Source of the DNA: Nitrosomonadales bacterium
GTDB taxonomy: Bacteria; Pseudomonadota; Gammaproteobacteria; Burkholderiales; Gallionellaceae
Assembly (NCBI GenBank): GCA_016177795.1
Contig: JACOUM010000008.1
Location: 83,582 to 147,581 of the forward strand
Reading direction: 5' to 3'
Length of the DNA stretch: 64,000 nucleotides
Shown here: positions 1 to 9,252 of the stretch, in pieces
How positions within the stretch are numbered: position 1 is the first letter of the stretch
How the letters are laid out: the number at the start of each line of letters is the position of its first letter
Translations under genes and position numbers: made by a program
The notes under the pieces: model-generated
What the model was told of the DNA's origin: nothing
Database searches by the model: none
What the model saw: only the letters and a program-made list of their open reading frames with translations

Positions 1-289
1 GCGCCGCCAGTTGCAATGCCTCCAGTCTGTAAAGTTCAACGTCGCCGATGAATACCAGCGTGTTATGCAATGTCTCGCCGCTCATGGCGCGCCCGCCGCA
101 CAGGCGTTTCAGCGGCGCTTGCCATGCGGCCAGTTGCGTGCGTTCGGCAACCGTTGGCCATAGCGCAAAAAATACCCGCGCCGTTGTGTGGTCGAGTGAA
201 GGTTTCATCCTTGAAACGGCAATCAACCTACGAAGAACGCGAAGGATATGAAGAAAAGCAGGAAGGTTGCTCTGGGAGCAACCGCTATC

Positions 290-2851
290 CTACGCAGCTT
301 TCGTGGCAGTCTTTATCCTGGTTTTCGCGGTTTTGGCCGCCGTTGTTTTCGCCGCCTTGGGTTTGGCGGCTTTTGTCCTGGCAGCGGGTTTCTTTACCGC
401 CCTGGCCTTCCCTGTCCCGCCCTTTGCCGCTTTGGCGGCGATCAATTCCAGCGCTTGTTCCAGTGTGATGGTGTCGGGCGAGACATCCTTGGGCAAGGTG
501 GCGTTGACTTTGCCGTGGCGGGCGTAGGGGCCGTAGCGCCCGCTGCAAATCTCCACGCTGGCCTTGTCATCCGGATGTTCGCCCAATGTGCGCAGCACGG
601 CGTTGCCTGCTCTGGCTTGCGCCAGCAGCTCCACCGCGCGTTCCAGACTGATGTCGAAGATGCTGTCAGAACGGGGGATGGATTTGAACTTGCCGTCGTG
701 GCCGATGTAGGGGCCGAAGCGGCCGATGTTGACGATGATTTTCTTGCCGGTTTCCGGATGGAGTCCAATATCGCGCGGCAGCGACAGCAGCTTCAGCGCG
801 GCGGCCAGATCGGCCTGTTCCAGCGGCATTTCTTTGGGCCACGAAACGCGCTTGGGCTTGGTTTTCTCGCCCTCGATGACTTCGCCCAGTTGCACATAGT
901 GGCCATACGGGCCGCGCAATAGCAGCACGGGCTGTTGGGTATCCGGATACACGCCCAGTTCCACTCTGGCCGCGGCATCATCCTGCGCTTCGCCGCTGAG
1001 GCTGCGTTTGTATTTGCACTCCGGATAGTTGGTGCAGCTGATGAAGCTGCCGTAGCGGCTGAGTTTCTTGGCGAGCGGTTTGCCGCATTCCGGACAGGCT
1101 TCGTCCAGCAACTCGACCGGGCGGTCGATGTCGGCTTTTTGTTTGATCAGGCTGGAAAAACCCTTCCAGAATTCGCCCATTACGGCGATCCAGTCACGCT
1201 TGCCTTCGGATACTTCATCCAGCTCGTCTTCGAGGTGGGCGGTGAAGCCGTAATCCACATAGCGGGTGAAATGGTCGGTCAGGAATTTGGTGACTACGCG
1301 ACCGACATCGGTGGGCACGAAGCGCTTTTTATCCAGAATGGCGTATTCACGGGCCTGCAACGTGGAAATGATGGTGGCATAAGTGGACGGGCGGCCGATG
1401 CCGTATTCTTCCAGCGTCTTGACCAGGCTGGCTTCGGTGAAGCGCGGTGGCGGTTGAGTGAAATGTTGTTCGCCGTAGAGCTTGTCCGCCGGCAGCACGT
1501 CGCCTTCGGCCAGCGGCGGCAGCTTGCCGCCATCTTCCTCATCGGCATCATCCACGTCTTCCATATACACGCCCATGAAGCCGGGAAACACCAGCGTCTG
1601 CCCGGAGGCGCGAAACAAAGTGTCATCGCTGCTCAAGCGTATGTCCACGCTGACGGTGTCAAAGCGCGCTGGCGCCATCTGGCACGCCAGCGTGCGCTTC
1701 CAGATCATTTCATACAGGCGCGCCTGGTCGGCGCTCAGATGGTCGCGCATGCTGTCCGGCGTGCGCAGGATCGAGGTCGGGCGGATCGCCTCGTGCGATT
1801 CCTGCGCGTTCTTGGTCTTGCTCTTGTATACCGGCTGCTTGCCTGGCAGGTAGTCGGCGGCGAAGTTGTCGCGGATATAACCGCGGATCTCTTCCACCGC
1901 TTCCTTTGCCAGCGATACCGAATCGGTCCGCATGTAGGAAATCAGGCCCACGGTCTGGCCGCCAATGTCGACGCCCTCATACAGCGACTGCGCTGTACGC
2001 ATGGTGCGTTCGGAGGTCATGCCCAGTTTGCGCACGGCTTCCTGTTGCAGCGTGGAAGTGGTGAACGGCGCGGCGGCATAACGCTGTTTGGCCTTCTTCT
2101 CGACGCGCACTACTTTTGGCGGCAGTTTGGCATCGCTGAGCTTGGCGTGTATCGCGTCGTATTCGGCCTGGCTGCCGATGCTGAGCTGTTCCAGCTTCTT
2201 GCCATGGTACTGGAACAGCTTGGCGGTAAACGGTTGCTGGTTTTTCTGGCTGTCCAAGTGCACCGTCCAGTATTCCGTGCTCTTGAATGCTTCGATCTCC
2301 AGTTCGCGCTCGACGATCAGTCGCAGTGCCGGGCTCTGCACACGGCCGGCGGAAAGCCCGGTTCGGATCTTGCGCCACAGCAACGGCGACAGATTGAAGC
2401 CGACGAGGTAATCGAGCGCACGCCGTGCCTGCTGCGCGTTCACCAGCGGCAGCGAGATTTCGCGAGGGTGAGCGACCGCTTCGCGCACTGCGGATTGGGT
2501 GATTTCGTAAAACACCACGCGCTGCATGTTCTTGCCCTTGAGTGCGCGCTTGCTTTTCAGCAACTCGGAAATATGCCAGGCAATGGCCTCCCCTTCGCGG
2601 TCCGGGTCGGGTGCGAGCAGGATGTTGTCTGCAGCGGCTGCGGCCTTGGCAATGGCATCGACATGCTTGCTGTTGCGCGCGATGGTTTCATACTTCATGG
2701 CAAAGCCGTTATCGGGATCGACCGCGCCGGTCTTGGGCACCAGATCGCGCACATGGCCGTACGATGCGAGCACTTCAAAATCCTTGCCCAGATATTTCTT
2801 GAGCGTTTTGGCCTTGGCCGGAGATTCAACAATGAGAAGGTTGGTTGCCAT
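290..2851 (-). CDS. topA: DNA topoisomerase I
   Basis: MATNLLIVESPAKAKTLKKYLG N-terminus, toprim and SAGRVQSPALRLIVERE motifs, C-terminal zinc-finger (CPECGKPLAKK) and Lys/Ala-rich tail. Confidence 0.97.
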   Translation of the reverse strand: MATNLLIVESPAKAKTLKKYLGKDFEVLASYGHVRDLVPKTGAVDPDNGFAMKYETIARNSKHVDAIAKAAAAADNILLAPDPDREGEAIAWHISELLKSKRALKGKNMQRVVFYEITQSAVREAVAHPREISLPLVNAQQARRALDYLVGFNLSPLLWRKIRTGLSAGRVQSPALRLIVERELEIEAFKSTEYWTVHLDSQKNQQPFTAKLFQYHGKKLEQLSIGSQAEYDAIHAKLSDAKLPPKVVRVEKKAKQRYAAAPFTTSTLQQEAVRKLGMTSERTMRTAQSLYEGVDIGGQTVGLISYMRTDSVSLAKEAVEEIRGYIRDNFAADYLPGKQPVYKSKTKNAQESHEAIRPTSILRTPDSMRDHLSADQARLYEMIWKRTLACQMAPARFDTVSVDIRLSSDDTLFRASGQTLVFPGFMGVYMEDVDDADEEDGGKLPPLAEGDVLPADKLYGEQHFTQPPPRFTEASLVKTLEEYGIGRPSTYATIISTLQAREYAILDKKRFVPTDVGRVVTKFLTDHFTRYVDYGFTAHLEDELDEVSEGKRDWIAVMGEFWKGFSSLIKQKADIDRPVELLDEACPECGKPLAKKLSRYGSFISCTNYPECKYKRSLSGEAQDDAAARVELGVYPDTQQPVLLLRGPYGHYVQLGEVIEGEKTKPKRVSWPKEMPLEQADLAAALKLLSLPRDIGLHPETGKKIIVNIGRFGPYIGHDGKFKSIPRSDSIFDISLERAVELLAQARAGNAVLRTLGEHPDDKASVEICSGRYGPYARHGKVNATLPKDVSPDTITLEQALELIAAKAAKGGTGKARAVKKPAARTKAAKPKAAKTTAAKTAKTRIKTATKAA

Positions 2852-2858
2852 GCGTAAA

Positions 2859-3314
2859 TTAATGTAGTTGCGTGGAATGTGCCGGTGCCAGAAGTTCTTC
2901 AACCAGCAGTGGGTCGAGGTGCTCATGGCGATTCCACAATACCATCAGCATGATCAGCTTGAGCTTGTCCAGGCCAAGATTATCCTGGTGCAGCGCCACG
3001 GCGCGGTCAAGAATCATCTCGCGCTCGACGGCGGAAATTATATGCTGCTGTTCGGCGAATACCAGAAACCGGCGTGCCTCATCGCCGATGCGCAGGCATT
3101 CCAGCGCGGCGAAATAGCGGACGCCGGCATGTTGCAGTTCGGCGGGATAATGGTCGGAATTCTGCTGTTGCAGTGCCGACAGCCAGGTCAGCGCATCGCT
3201 GATCTCCTCTTCTTCGAAGCCGGCCGCAGAGAGCTTGCGCGACAGCTTGTCCGGCTCGGGGTAGCTGCCCGCATCAAAATAACTTTCAAACAGGTACATC
3301 AGGATTTCAAACAT
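2859..3314 (-). CDS. smg: Smg/DUF494 family protein
   Basis: MFEILMYLFESYFDAGSYPEPDKLSRKLSAAGFEEEEI; located between topA and dprA as usual in betaproteobacteria. Confidence 0.9.
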   Translation of the reverse strand: MFEILMYLFESYFDAGSYPEPDKLSRKLSAAGFEEEEISDALTWLSALQQQNSDHYPAELQHAGVRYFAALECLRIGDEARRFLVFAEQQHIISAVEREMILDRAVALHQDNLGLDKLKLIMLMVLWNRHEHLDPLLVEELLAPAHSTQLH

Positions 3315-3328
3315 GATTTGTGTGTGAC

Positions 3329-4408
3329 TCAATGAATTCGTTGATATAAGCCGCCGGGCAACGCGCTGACGCGCCCCTCCAGCTCGAGCACCAGCAGCAT
3401 GGCGGATAGCTCGGCCATCGTCAAGCTGCAGCGCGTACCGAGCGTATCCAGGTCGACCGGATCGAAGCCGATCTGTTCCAGCAGCGCAGCCCCTGTGTCT
3501 TGCGTGGCGTGGCTGCAGGCGGGTGACGCCGGCAGGCTGCTGCCTAATTCCTCGAGAATGTCCTGCGCGGTCTCGACCAGTTTCGCGCCCTGCTTGAGCA
3601 GTGCATGGCAGCCTTTGCTTTGCGGCGCGTGGATCGATCCGGGAATGGCAAACACGTCCCGCCCCTGCTCCAGCGCCAGCCGCGCGGTGATCAGCGAGCC
3701 GCTTTGCAGCGATGCTTCCACCACCAGGCAGCCGATACTCATGCCGCTGATGATGCGGTTGCGGCGCGGGAAGTTGGCGGCCAGCGGCGGTGTGCCGAGC
3801 GGGAATTCCGAGAGCAGCGTACCCTGGCTGGCGAGCGCGTGCGCGAGGTCGCGGTTCGCCGCGGGGTAAACCTTGTCCAGTCCGGTGCCGACCACGGCGA
3901 TGCTGCTGCCACGGCCGCGCAGTGCGCCGCGATGCGCGGCAGCATCGATACCGTGCGCCATGCCGCTGATGATGCATAATCCGGCATCGCTCAGCGACCG
4001 GGCGAAAGCCTCGGCGTTGTTGACGCCCTGCGGCGTGGCGTTGCGGCTGCCGACCACAGCCAGCGCGGGTTGGTTGAGCAAGTCGCGCCGCCCCTTCACA
4101 TACAACAACAGCGGCGGGTCGGGAATGTTCAGCAGGGCCTGCGGGTAGTCGCTGTCGGCGAGGGTGACAATGCGGTTGTTGCTGTCTTCCAGCCAGTCCA
4201 GTGCCGGAGTGAGCAGATCGTCAGCGACGCCTTTGCTGATTTCGGCAGCAACATCGGCTTTGACGACAGACTTGAGCGAACCGACAGAAGCGGAGAACAC
4301 TGCTTCCGGCGAGCCGAATTCCTTCAACAGACGGTGCGCACCATCGCCGCCCAGGCCGCGCGTCAGGCTGAGTGCCAGCCACGCTTTCAGCGAAACATCA
4401 TCGATCAC
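3329..4408 (-). CDS. dprA: DNA processing protein DprA
   Basis: VVGSRNATPQGVNNAEAFARSLSDAGLCIISGMAHGIDAAAHRGAL Rossmann motif. Confidence 0.95.
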   Translation of the reverse strand: MIDDVSLKAWLALSLTRGLGGDGAHRLLKEFGSPEAVFSASVGSLKSVVKADVAAEISKGVADDLLTPALDWLEDSNNRIVTLADSDYPQALLNIPDPPLLLYVKGRRDLLNQPALAVVGSRNATPQGVNNAEAFARSLSDAGLCIISGMAHGIDAAAHRGALRGRGSSIAVVGTGLDKVYPAANRDLAHALASQGTLLSEFPLGTPPLAANFPRRNRIISGMSIGCLVVEASLQSGSLITARLALEQGRDVFAIPGSIHAPQSKGCHALLKQGAKLVETAQDILEELGSSLPASPACSHATQDTGAALLEQIGFDPVDLDTLGTRCSLTMAELSAMLLVLELEGRVSALPGGLYQRIH

Positions 4409-4411
4409 GTT

Positions 4412-5443
4412 TTAAGGAGTGGTGGCGCGATCCAGCAATTGCACCGGCAAACGGGTTTGCATCACCAGCGCGTAAGACACTTTTTCAAATACGCGGAAAA
4501 CGAATATCAATCCATAGCGTTCGTCCGGCAATGTGAAATTCTTGCCATCGCTTTTTACCGTTTCCCCCTTGTGATGCAGCGCCAGTACATGGCCGCTTTC
4601 CAGGCCGTCGCGCTTGCCTTTGTTCAGCGTGATGATGGTATTTTGTCCGGCCTGAGAGACGCCGCCGTAAATCGAAATCACGCTTGCGGAAATGTTGCTG
4701 TCGGGTGAACGCGGCAAGTAATTGCTGGCCATTTCCCCGGAAGGTGTGACCAGCCGGTCGCCTTTATAAATTTCCTGTACGGATTGCGTGATGGCAACGG
4801 TGCTGACATCCGCAAATTCCGTTACTTCGGCGCTGCCCAGATAAATGGCTTCGACACCCAGCGTCTCGTTGGTGTCCGGGTCGACAAATGTTTTGCCCGA
4901 ACGGTAAATCTGCCATTTGTTGCCCTTGTCCCGGGTCAGTCCCGAGGCAAAGCCGGTATCGTGGGCACCGAGGATCACGCGTCCTTCGCGCGCGCCGATC
5001 AGCGTCGGGCCGTCTTTCAATGCGCTCTCTTCAACGACCAGCGGCTGGCTCAGGAACGGTGCGATGGCACTGGCGGGGATGCTCAAGATGGCGTCATGAG
5101 CGCTGCGGCCCCCGCGCACTCTGGGAGAGAGCTTGATAACGCCGCTTGCGCTGCCTGTTCCAGCCTGACCGATGCGCAACGTGCCGCTGGCACGATCCAG
5201 AATGATCACGTCGCCCGGATAAATCCAGTGCGGATCCTTGATGGTGTCCTTGTTCATGCCCCAGATATAGGGCCACTTCCATGGGTCTTCGAAGAATTTG
5301 CCGGAAATGTCCCAAAGCGTATCGCCCTTGACGACCACGTGCCGATCCGGCGCGTCGCTGCGAAGCTGGGGACGTGTTTCAGGCTGGGCAGCAAAGGCCA
5401 GGACAGGCAACAGAAAGCAAATCAGCGATATAATCTTGCGCAT
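4412..5443 (-). CDS. LysM peptidoglycan-binding domain protein, secreted
   Basis: Signal peptide MRKIISLICFLLPVLAFA, then HVVVKGDTLWDISGKFFEDPWKWPYIW LysM. Confidence 0.88.
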   Translation of the reverse strand: MRKIISLICFLLPVLAFAAQPETRPQLRSDAPDRHVVVKGDTLWDISGKFFEDPWKWPYIWGMNKDTIKDPHWIYPGDVIILDRASGTLRIGQAGTGSASGVIKLSPRVRGGRSAHDAILSIPASAIAPFLSQPLVVEESALKDGPTLIGAREGRVILGAHDTGFASGLTRDKGNKWQIYRSGKTFVDPDTNETLGVEAIYLGSAEVTEFADVSTVAITQSVQEIYKGDRLVTPSGEMASNYLPRSPDSNISASVISIYGGVSQAGQNTIITLNKGKRDGLESGHVLALHHKGETVKSDGKNFTLPDERYGLIFVFRVFEKVSYALVMQTRLPVQLLDRATTP

Positions 5444-5533
5444 GGAAAACTCCGGCAGAATCAATGTAAAAGGTACGCAATATTGCCGCGTTGCGTTAAA
5501 TTCTGCATCCAGTTATATAAATTAGCAAGCTTT

Positions 5534-5805
5534 AGAGTCTATTTCGGTAGGTTTTACATGATGCATTGCAGTCAGAATCGGGATGACCGCAAGAAGCGCG
5601 ACGAAGGTCGTAGTTATTCTACGAAGCCGAGGAGCGCGACGCAGCGAGCGCCCGATTCTGGCGCAACCCGGAGGGACGGGGCTTTGCGGGCGGCTGACGG
5701 TGTTGCGCGGCTTGTGAAGGGAATAGCCATTCACTGCGTCGCGCGCCTTGCCATCCATCCCGCAAAGCCACCGTCGCACATGCAAAACCTACTGAAATAG
5801 ACTCT
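5534..5805. repeat. MITE-like intergenic element with terminal inverted repeats
   Basis: AGAGTCTATTTCGGTAGGTTTT at left end and AAAACCTACTGAAATAGACTCT at right end; internal inverted repeats CAGAATCGGG/CCCGATTCTG (5573-5582/5651-5660) and GCTTTGCGGG/CCCGCAAAGC (5681-5690/5759-5768). Confidence 0.75.
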
Positions 5806-5817
5806 TATGGAGCATAT

Positions 5818-6321
5818 ATGGCAATCCTGAAGATTTTGCAGTATCCCGATGAACGGCTGCACAAAGTGGCCAAGAAGGTTGAGCAGGTCGATGAAGCCAC
5901 CCGCAAACTGGTGCGCAATATGGCAGAAACCATGTATGCCGCGCCCGGTGTGGGCCTGGCGGCAACGCAGGTGGATGTGCATGAGCAGATCATCGTGCTG
6001 GACATTTCCGAAACGCACAATCAGTTAAGGGTATTCATCAATCCGGAAATTATCGCCAGCAGCGGCGAGGAAGAATGCGAGGAGGGCTGTTTGTCGGTGC
6101 CGGGCATTTATGAAAAAGTGCGCCGTGCGGAAAAGGTGACGGTGCGCGCACTCAATGAAAAAGGCGAGCCAATCATGCTGGAGGCGGACGGATTCCTGGC
6201 GGTCTGCATCCAGCACGAGATCGATCACTTGCGCGGCAGGGTATTCGTTGAATATCTGTCACAACTCAAGCAAACACGCATTCGTGCCAAGCTGAAGAAG
6301 CGCCTGCGCGAAACTCTTTAA
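5818..6321 (+). CDS. def: Peptide deformylase
   Basis: [31 protein letters not shown] motifs. Confidence 0.97.
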   Translation: MAILKILQYPDERLHKVAKKVEQVDEATRKLVRNMAETMYAAPGVGLAATQVDVHEQIIVLDISETHNQLRVFINPEIIASSGEEECEEGCLSVPGIYEKVRRAEKVTVRALNEKGEPIMLEADGFLAVCIQHEIDHLRGRVFVEYLSQLKQTRIRAKLKKRLRETL

Positions 6322-6460
6322 AAACCTCCGCACAACTATTGCGCTCGCCGATACTGCGTTAAAAAATGGCTCAAAATCCTCATGTACTAAATGTACACTC
6401 CGGTTTCTCGCCATTTTTTGCCTTGTCTCAGCTTCGCTCATTACGTTGTGCGGAGGTTTT
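6321..6460. repeat. Dispersed palindromic intergenic repeat, copy A
   Basis: AAAACCTCCGCACAAC ... GTTGTGCGGAGGTTTT ends, internal AAAAAATGGC...GCCATTTTTT stem; about 80% similar by eye to 31975-32107. Confidence 0.8.
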
Positions 6461-6478
6461 TGCCGGGCCAACTTCATC

Positions 6479-7399
6479 ATGAAAATAATTTTTGCCGGCA
6501 CGCCTCATTTCGCCGCCAGCGCGCTGGCGGGGTTGCTCAGGGAACATCAAATCGTCGCGGTGCTGACCCAGCCGGATCGTCCCGCCGGGCGCGGCATGCA
6601 GCTGGCCGCCAGCCCGGTGAAGCAGCTTGCCTTGCAGCACAATTTGCCGGTATTGCAGCCGGCCACCTTGAAAACCGCAGAGGTGCAGCGTGAAATTGCC
6701 GCGCTGGATGCCGACGTGATGGTGGTGGCGGCTTATGGGCTGATCCTGCCGCAGGCGGTGTTGCAGATACCGCGTTACGGCTGCCTCAATATCCACGCTT
6801 CGCTGCTGCCGCGCTGGCGCGGCGCGGCGCCGGTGCAGCGAGCGATCCTGGCGGGCGATACCGAGACCGGTATCACCATCATGCAGATGGATGAAGGGCT
6901 GGATACCGGCGCTATGCTGTTGCGTCACGTTTGCCGGATCGCACCGGAGGATACCGCGCAGACTTTGCACGACAAACTGGCTGAGCTGGGGGCAGGCAGT
7001 ATTCTCGAGGCGCTGCGGCTGCTGCAGGAACAACGGCTGACACCGGTCAAACAGGACGACGCAGCGGCGACCTATGCTGCCAAGTTGCTCAAAAGCGAGG
7101 GCAAGATCGACTGGCGGCAGGACGCGCAACAAATCGAACGCGCCGTGCGCGCCTTCAATCCCTTTCCCGTGTGTCATGCAGATTTTAACGGCGCAGTGAT
7201 AAAAATCTGGCAGGCGACACTCATACGGCAACAGGGCGAAGCCGGTGCGGTGCTTGCCGTGGACAAGCGCGGCATCACGGTTGCCTGCGGCAACGACGCG
7301 CTGCGGCTGGAAGTGTTGCAACGCCCCGGCGGCAAGGCGCAACCCGCCGCGCAGTTCTTGCAGGCTGTGCCGGTTCGGCCCGGCGACGGCTTCTCGTAA
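6479..7399 (+). CDS. fmt: Methionyl-tRNA formyltransferase
   Basis: MKIIFAGTPHFAASAL; NIHASLLPRWRGAAPVQRAI. Confidence 0.97.
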   Translation: MKIIFAGTPHFAASALAGLLREHQIVAVLTQPDRPAGRGMQLAASPVKQLALQHNLPVLQPATLKTAEVQREIAALDADVMVVAAYGLILPQAVLQIPRYGCLNIHASLLPRWRGAAPVQRAILAGDTETGITIMQMDEGLDTGAMLLRHVCRIAPEDTAQTLHDKLAELGAGSILEALRLLQEQRLTPVKQDDAAATYAAKLLKSEGKIDWRQDAQQIERAVRAFNPFPVCHADFNGAVIKIWQATLIRQQGEAGAVLAVDKRGITVACGNDALRLEVLQRPGGKAQPAAQFLQAVPVRPGDGFS

Positions 7400-8674
7400 A
7401 TGCAGAACACACAACTGGTCGCTGCCGGCATTATTCAACAAGTGCTGGCCAGCGGGCGCAATCTCAACCAGGTGCTGGATGAGATGCTGCGCGGCAAGGC
7501 AGCGTGGGCACCGGCGCAACGTGCTGCGCTGCAGGACTTGAGCTACGGCACGCTGCGCTTCTATGGACAGTTGCAGGCGGTATTGAGCCAGCTGCTGCAC
7601 AAGAACCTGGCAGACGAGCGGGTGCGTTTCCTGTTGCTGGTGGCGCTTTACCAGTTGCAATACAGCAAAGCCGCGCAACATGCGGTAGTCGACCACGCGG
7701 TGCGTGCCGTTCAAACCCTGAATCCGCGCGTAAGCGGGCTGGCGAACGCGATCCTGCGCGGCTTCCTGCGCAACCGGGAAGCATTGCTGGAGCAGGCCGC
7801 GCAGCATGAGGAAGGAAAATACAGCTATCCGCAATGGTGGATAGATGAACTGCGTGCCCAATACGGTGAGCGCAGCGCGGCGATACTCGAGGCGGGCAAC
7901 CGGCATCCGCCGATGACCCTGCGCGTCAACAGGCGGTGCGGCACGGTGCAGGAATACTTGGCACAACTCGAAAAGCAGGATATTGCCGCCCGATTGATCG
8001 AGCCGGGGGCGCTGCAACTGGACAAACCCGTTGCGGTGGACAAGCTGCCGGGTTTTTTTGATGGCATGGTCTCGGTGCAGGATGCCGGCGCTCAATATGC
8101 TGCGCGCCTGCTGGATGTTCACGCCGGCATGCGTGTGCTGGATGCCTGCGCTGCACCGGGCGGCAAGACCGCGCACATTCTTGAAAGCGCCACCGTGCAG
8201 ATGGTAGCGGTAGACAAGGACGAGAAGCGTTTGCAGCGCGTTGCCGAGAACCTGAAACGGCTGAAGCTGGATGCGCAACTGCTGGTCGGCGATGCGGCAC
8301 AGCCGGAGGCGTGGTGGGATGGCCGGTTGTTTGAACGCATTCTCGCCGACGTGCCCTGTTCGGCTTCCGGCGTGGTGCGCCGCCATCCCGATATCAAGTG
8401 GCTGCGTCGCCGCGCGGATATTGCCGGATTCGCCGCGCAACAGCTCGACATTCTGCGTGCATTGTGGCGGCTGCTGGCGCAAGATGGTAAATTGCTCTAC
8501 GTTACCTGCTCGGTGTTCCAGCAGGAGAGCGAGCAGGTCATCGCGGGGTTTCTGGCACAACAGCCGGATGCGCGCCGATCGCCGGTAGCCCTGCCGGAGA
8601 ATAGTGAAGGACAGTTGTTACCCAATGACCGGCACGACGGATTTTTTTATGCATTGCTACACAAAATTGCTTAA
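7400..8674 (+). CDS. rsmB: 16S rRNA (cytosine967-C5)-methyltransferase
   Basis: NusB-like N-terminus, VLDACAAPGGKTAHILE, DVPCSASGVVRRHPDIKW. Confidence 0.95.
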   Translation: MQNTQLVAAGIIQQVLASGRNLNQVLDEMLRGKAAWAPAQRAALQDLSYGTLRFYGQLQAVLSQLLHKNLADERVRFLLLVALYQLQYSKAAQHAVVDHAVRAVQTLNPRVSGLANAILRGFLRNREALLEQAAQHEEGKYSYPQWWIDELRAQYGERSAAILEAGNRHPPMTLRVNRRCGTVQEYLAQLEKQDIAARLIEPGALQLDKPVAVDKLPGFFDGMVSVQDAGAQYAARLLDVHAGMRVLDACAAPGGKTAHILESATVQMVAVDKDEKRLQRVAENLKRLKLDAQLLVGDAAQPEAWWDGRLFERILADVPCSASGVVRRHPDIKWLRRRADIAGFAAQQLDILRALWRLLAQDGKLLYVTCSVFQQESEQVIAGFLAQQPDARRSPVALPENSEGQLLPNDRHDGFFYALLHKIA

Positions 8675-9245
8675 CAGACTGTTGCACAGTGCGCTGCTTG
8701 CCTTGCTGTTTATCGCAACGGCCCAGGCGGAGGGCATTGCCGTCAACAGGGCCGAGGCGCGTCTGAGCGATGATGGCTATCAGCTCTCTGCCAGCTATGA
8801 CATCAATCTGACTTTTGTGGCGCAGCAGGCCCTGGAACGCGGGGTCCCGCTTTATTTTGTGGGTGAATTTTTACTGACGCGCCCACGCTGGTATTGGCTG
8901 GATGAGGAGATTTTCCAGGGCGAGCAAACCGTCAAGCTTTCCTACAATGTGCTGACGCGGCAATACCGCATTTCGCGCGGCGCGCTGTTTCAGAATTTTG
9001 CCGGCCTGGAAGACGCGCTGAACATTTTGTCCAGACAGAGTTCAACCGTTATTCCGGCAGAGTTGGTGGAAAAGAACAAGAGCTATATTGCGGCGGCACG
9101 CTTGCGCCTGGATGTGGCGCAATTGCCCAAACTGTTGCAGGTCAATGCGATGACCGGCAAGGACTGGACGCTCAATTCCGATTGGTATCGCTGGGCGATC
9201 AATACGGCAGAAATGGCCGCAAGCAGCAAAGGTCAAACGGAGTAA
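8649..9245 (+). CDS. DUF4390-like secreted protein
   Basis: Signal peptide; YDINLTFVAQQALERGVPLYFVGEFLLTRPRWYW; located between rsmB and ntrY as in other betaproteobacteria. Confidence 0.8.
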   Translation: MHCYTKLLNRLLHSALLALLFIATAQAEGIAVNRAEARLSDDGYQLSASYDINLTFVAQQALERGVPLYFVGEFLLTRPRWYWLDEEIFQGEQTVKLSYNVLTRQYRISRGALFQNFAGLEDALNILSRQSSTVIPAELVEKNKSYIAAARLRLDVAQLPKLLQVNAMTGKDWTLNSDWYRWAINTAEMAASSKGQTE

Positions 9246-9252
9246 TGCGGCG

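Noticed and set aside
935-2857. 640-aa plus-strand ORF opposite topA
   Set aside because: Shadow ORF from GC-rich codon bias; topA on the other strand is unambiguous and the translation has no recognisable domains
6428-8560. 710-aa minus-strand ORF opposite fmt/rsmB
   Set aside because: Antisense to two well-supported genes; composition typical of shadow ORFs (Arg/Gln/His-rich)
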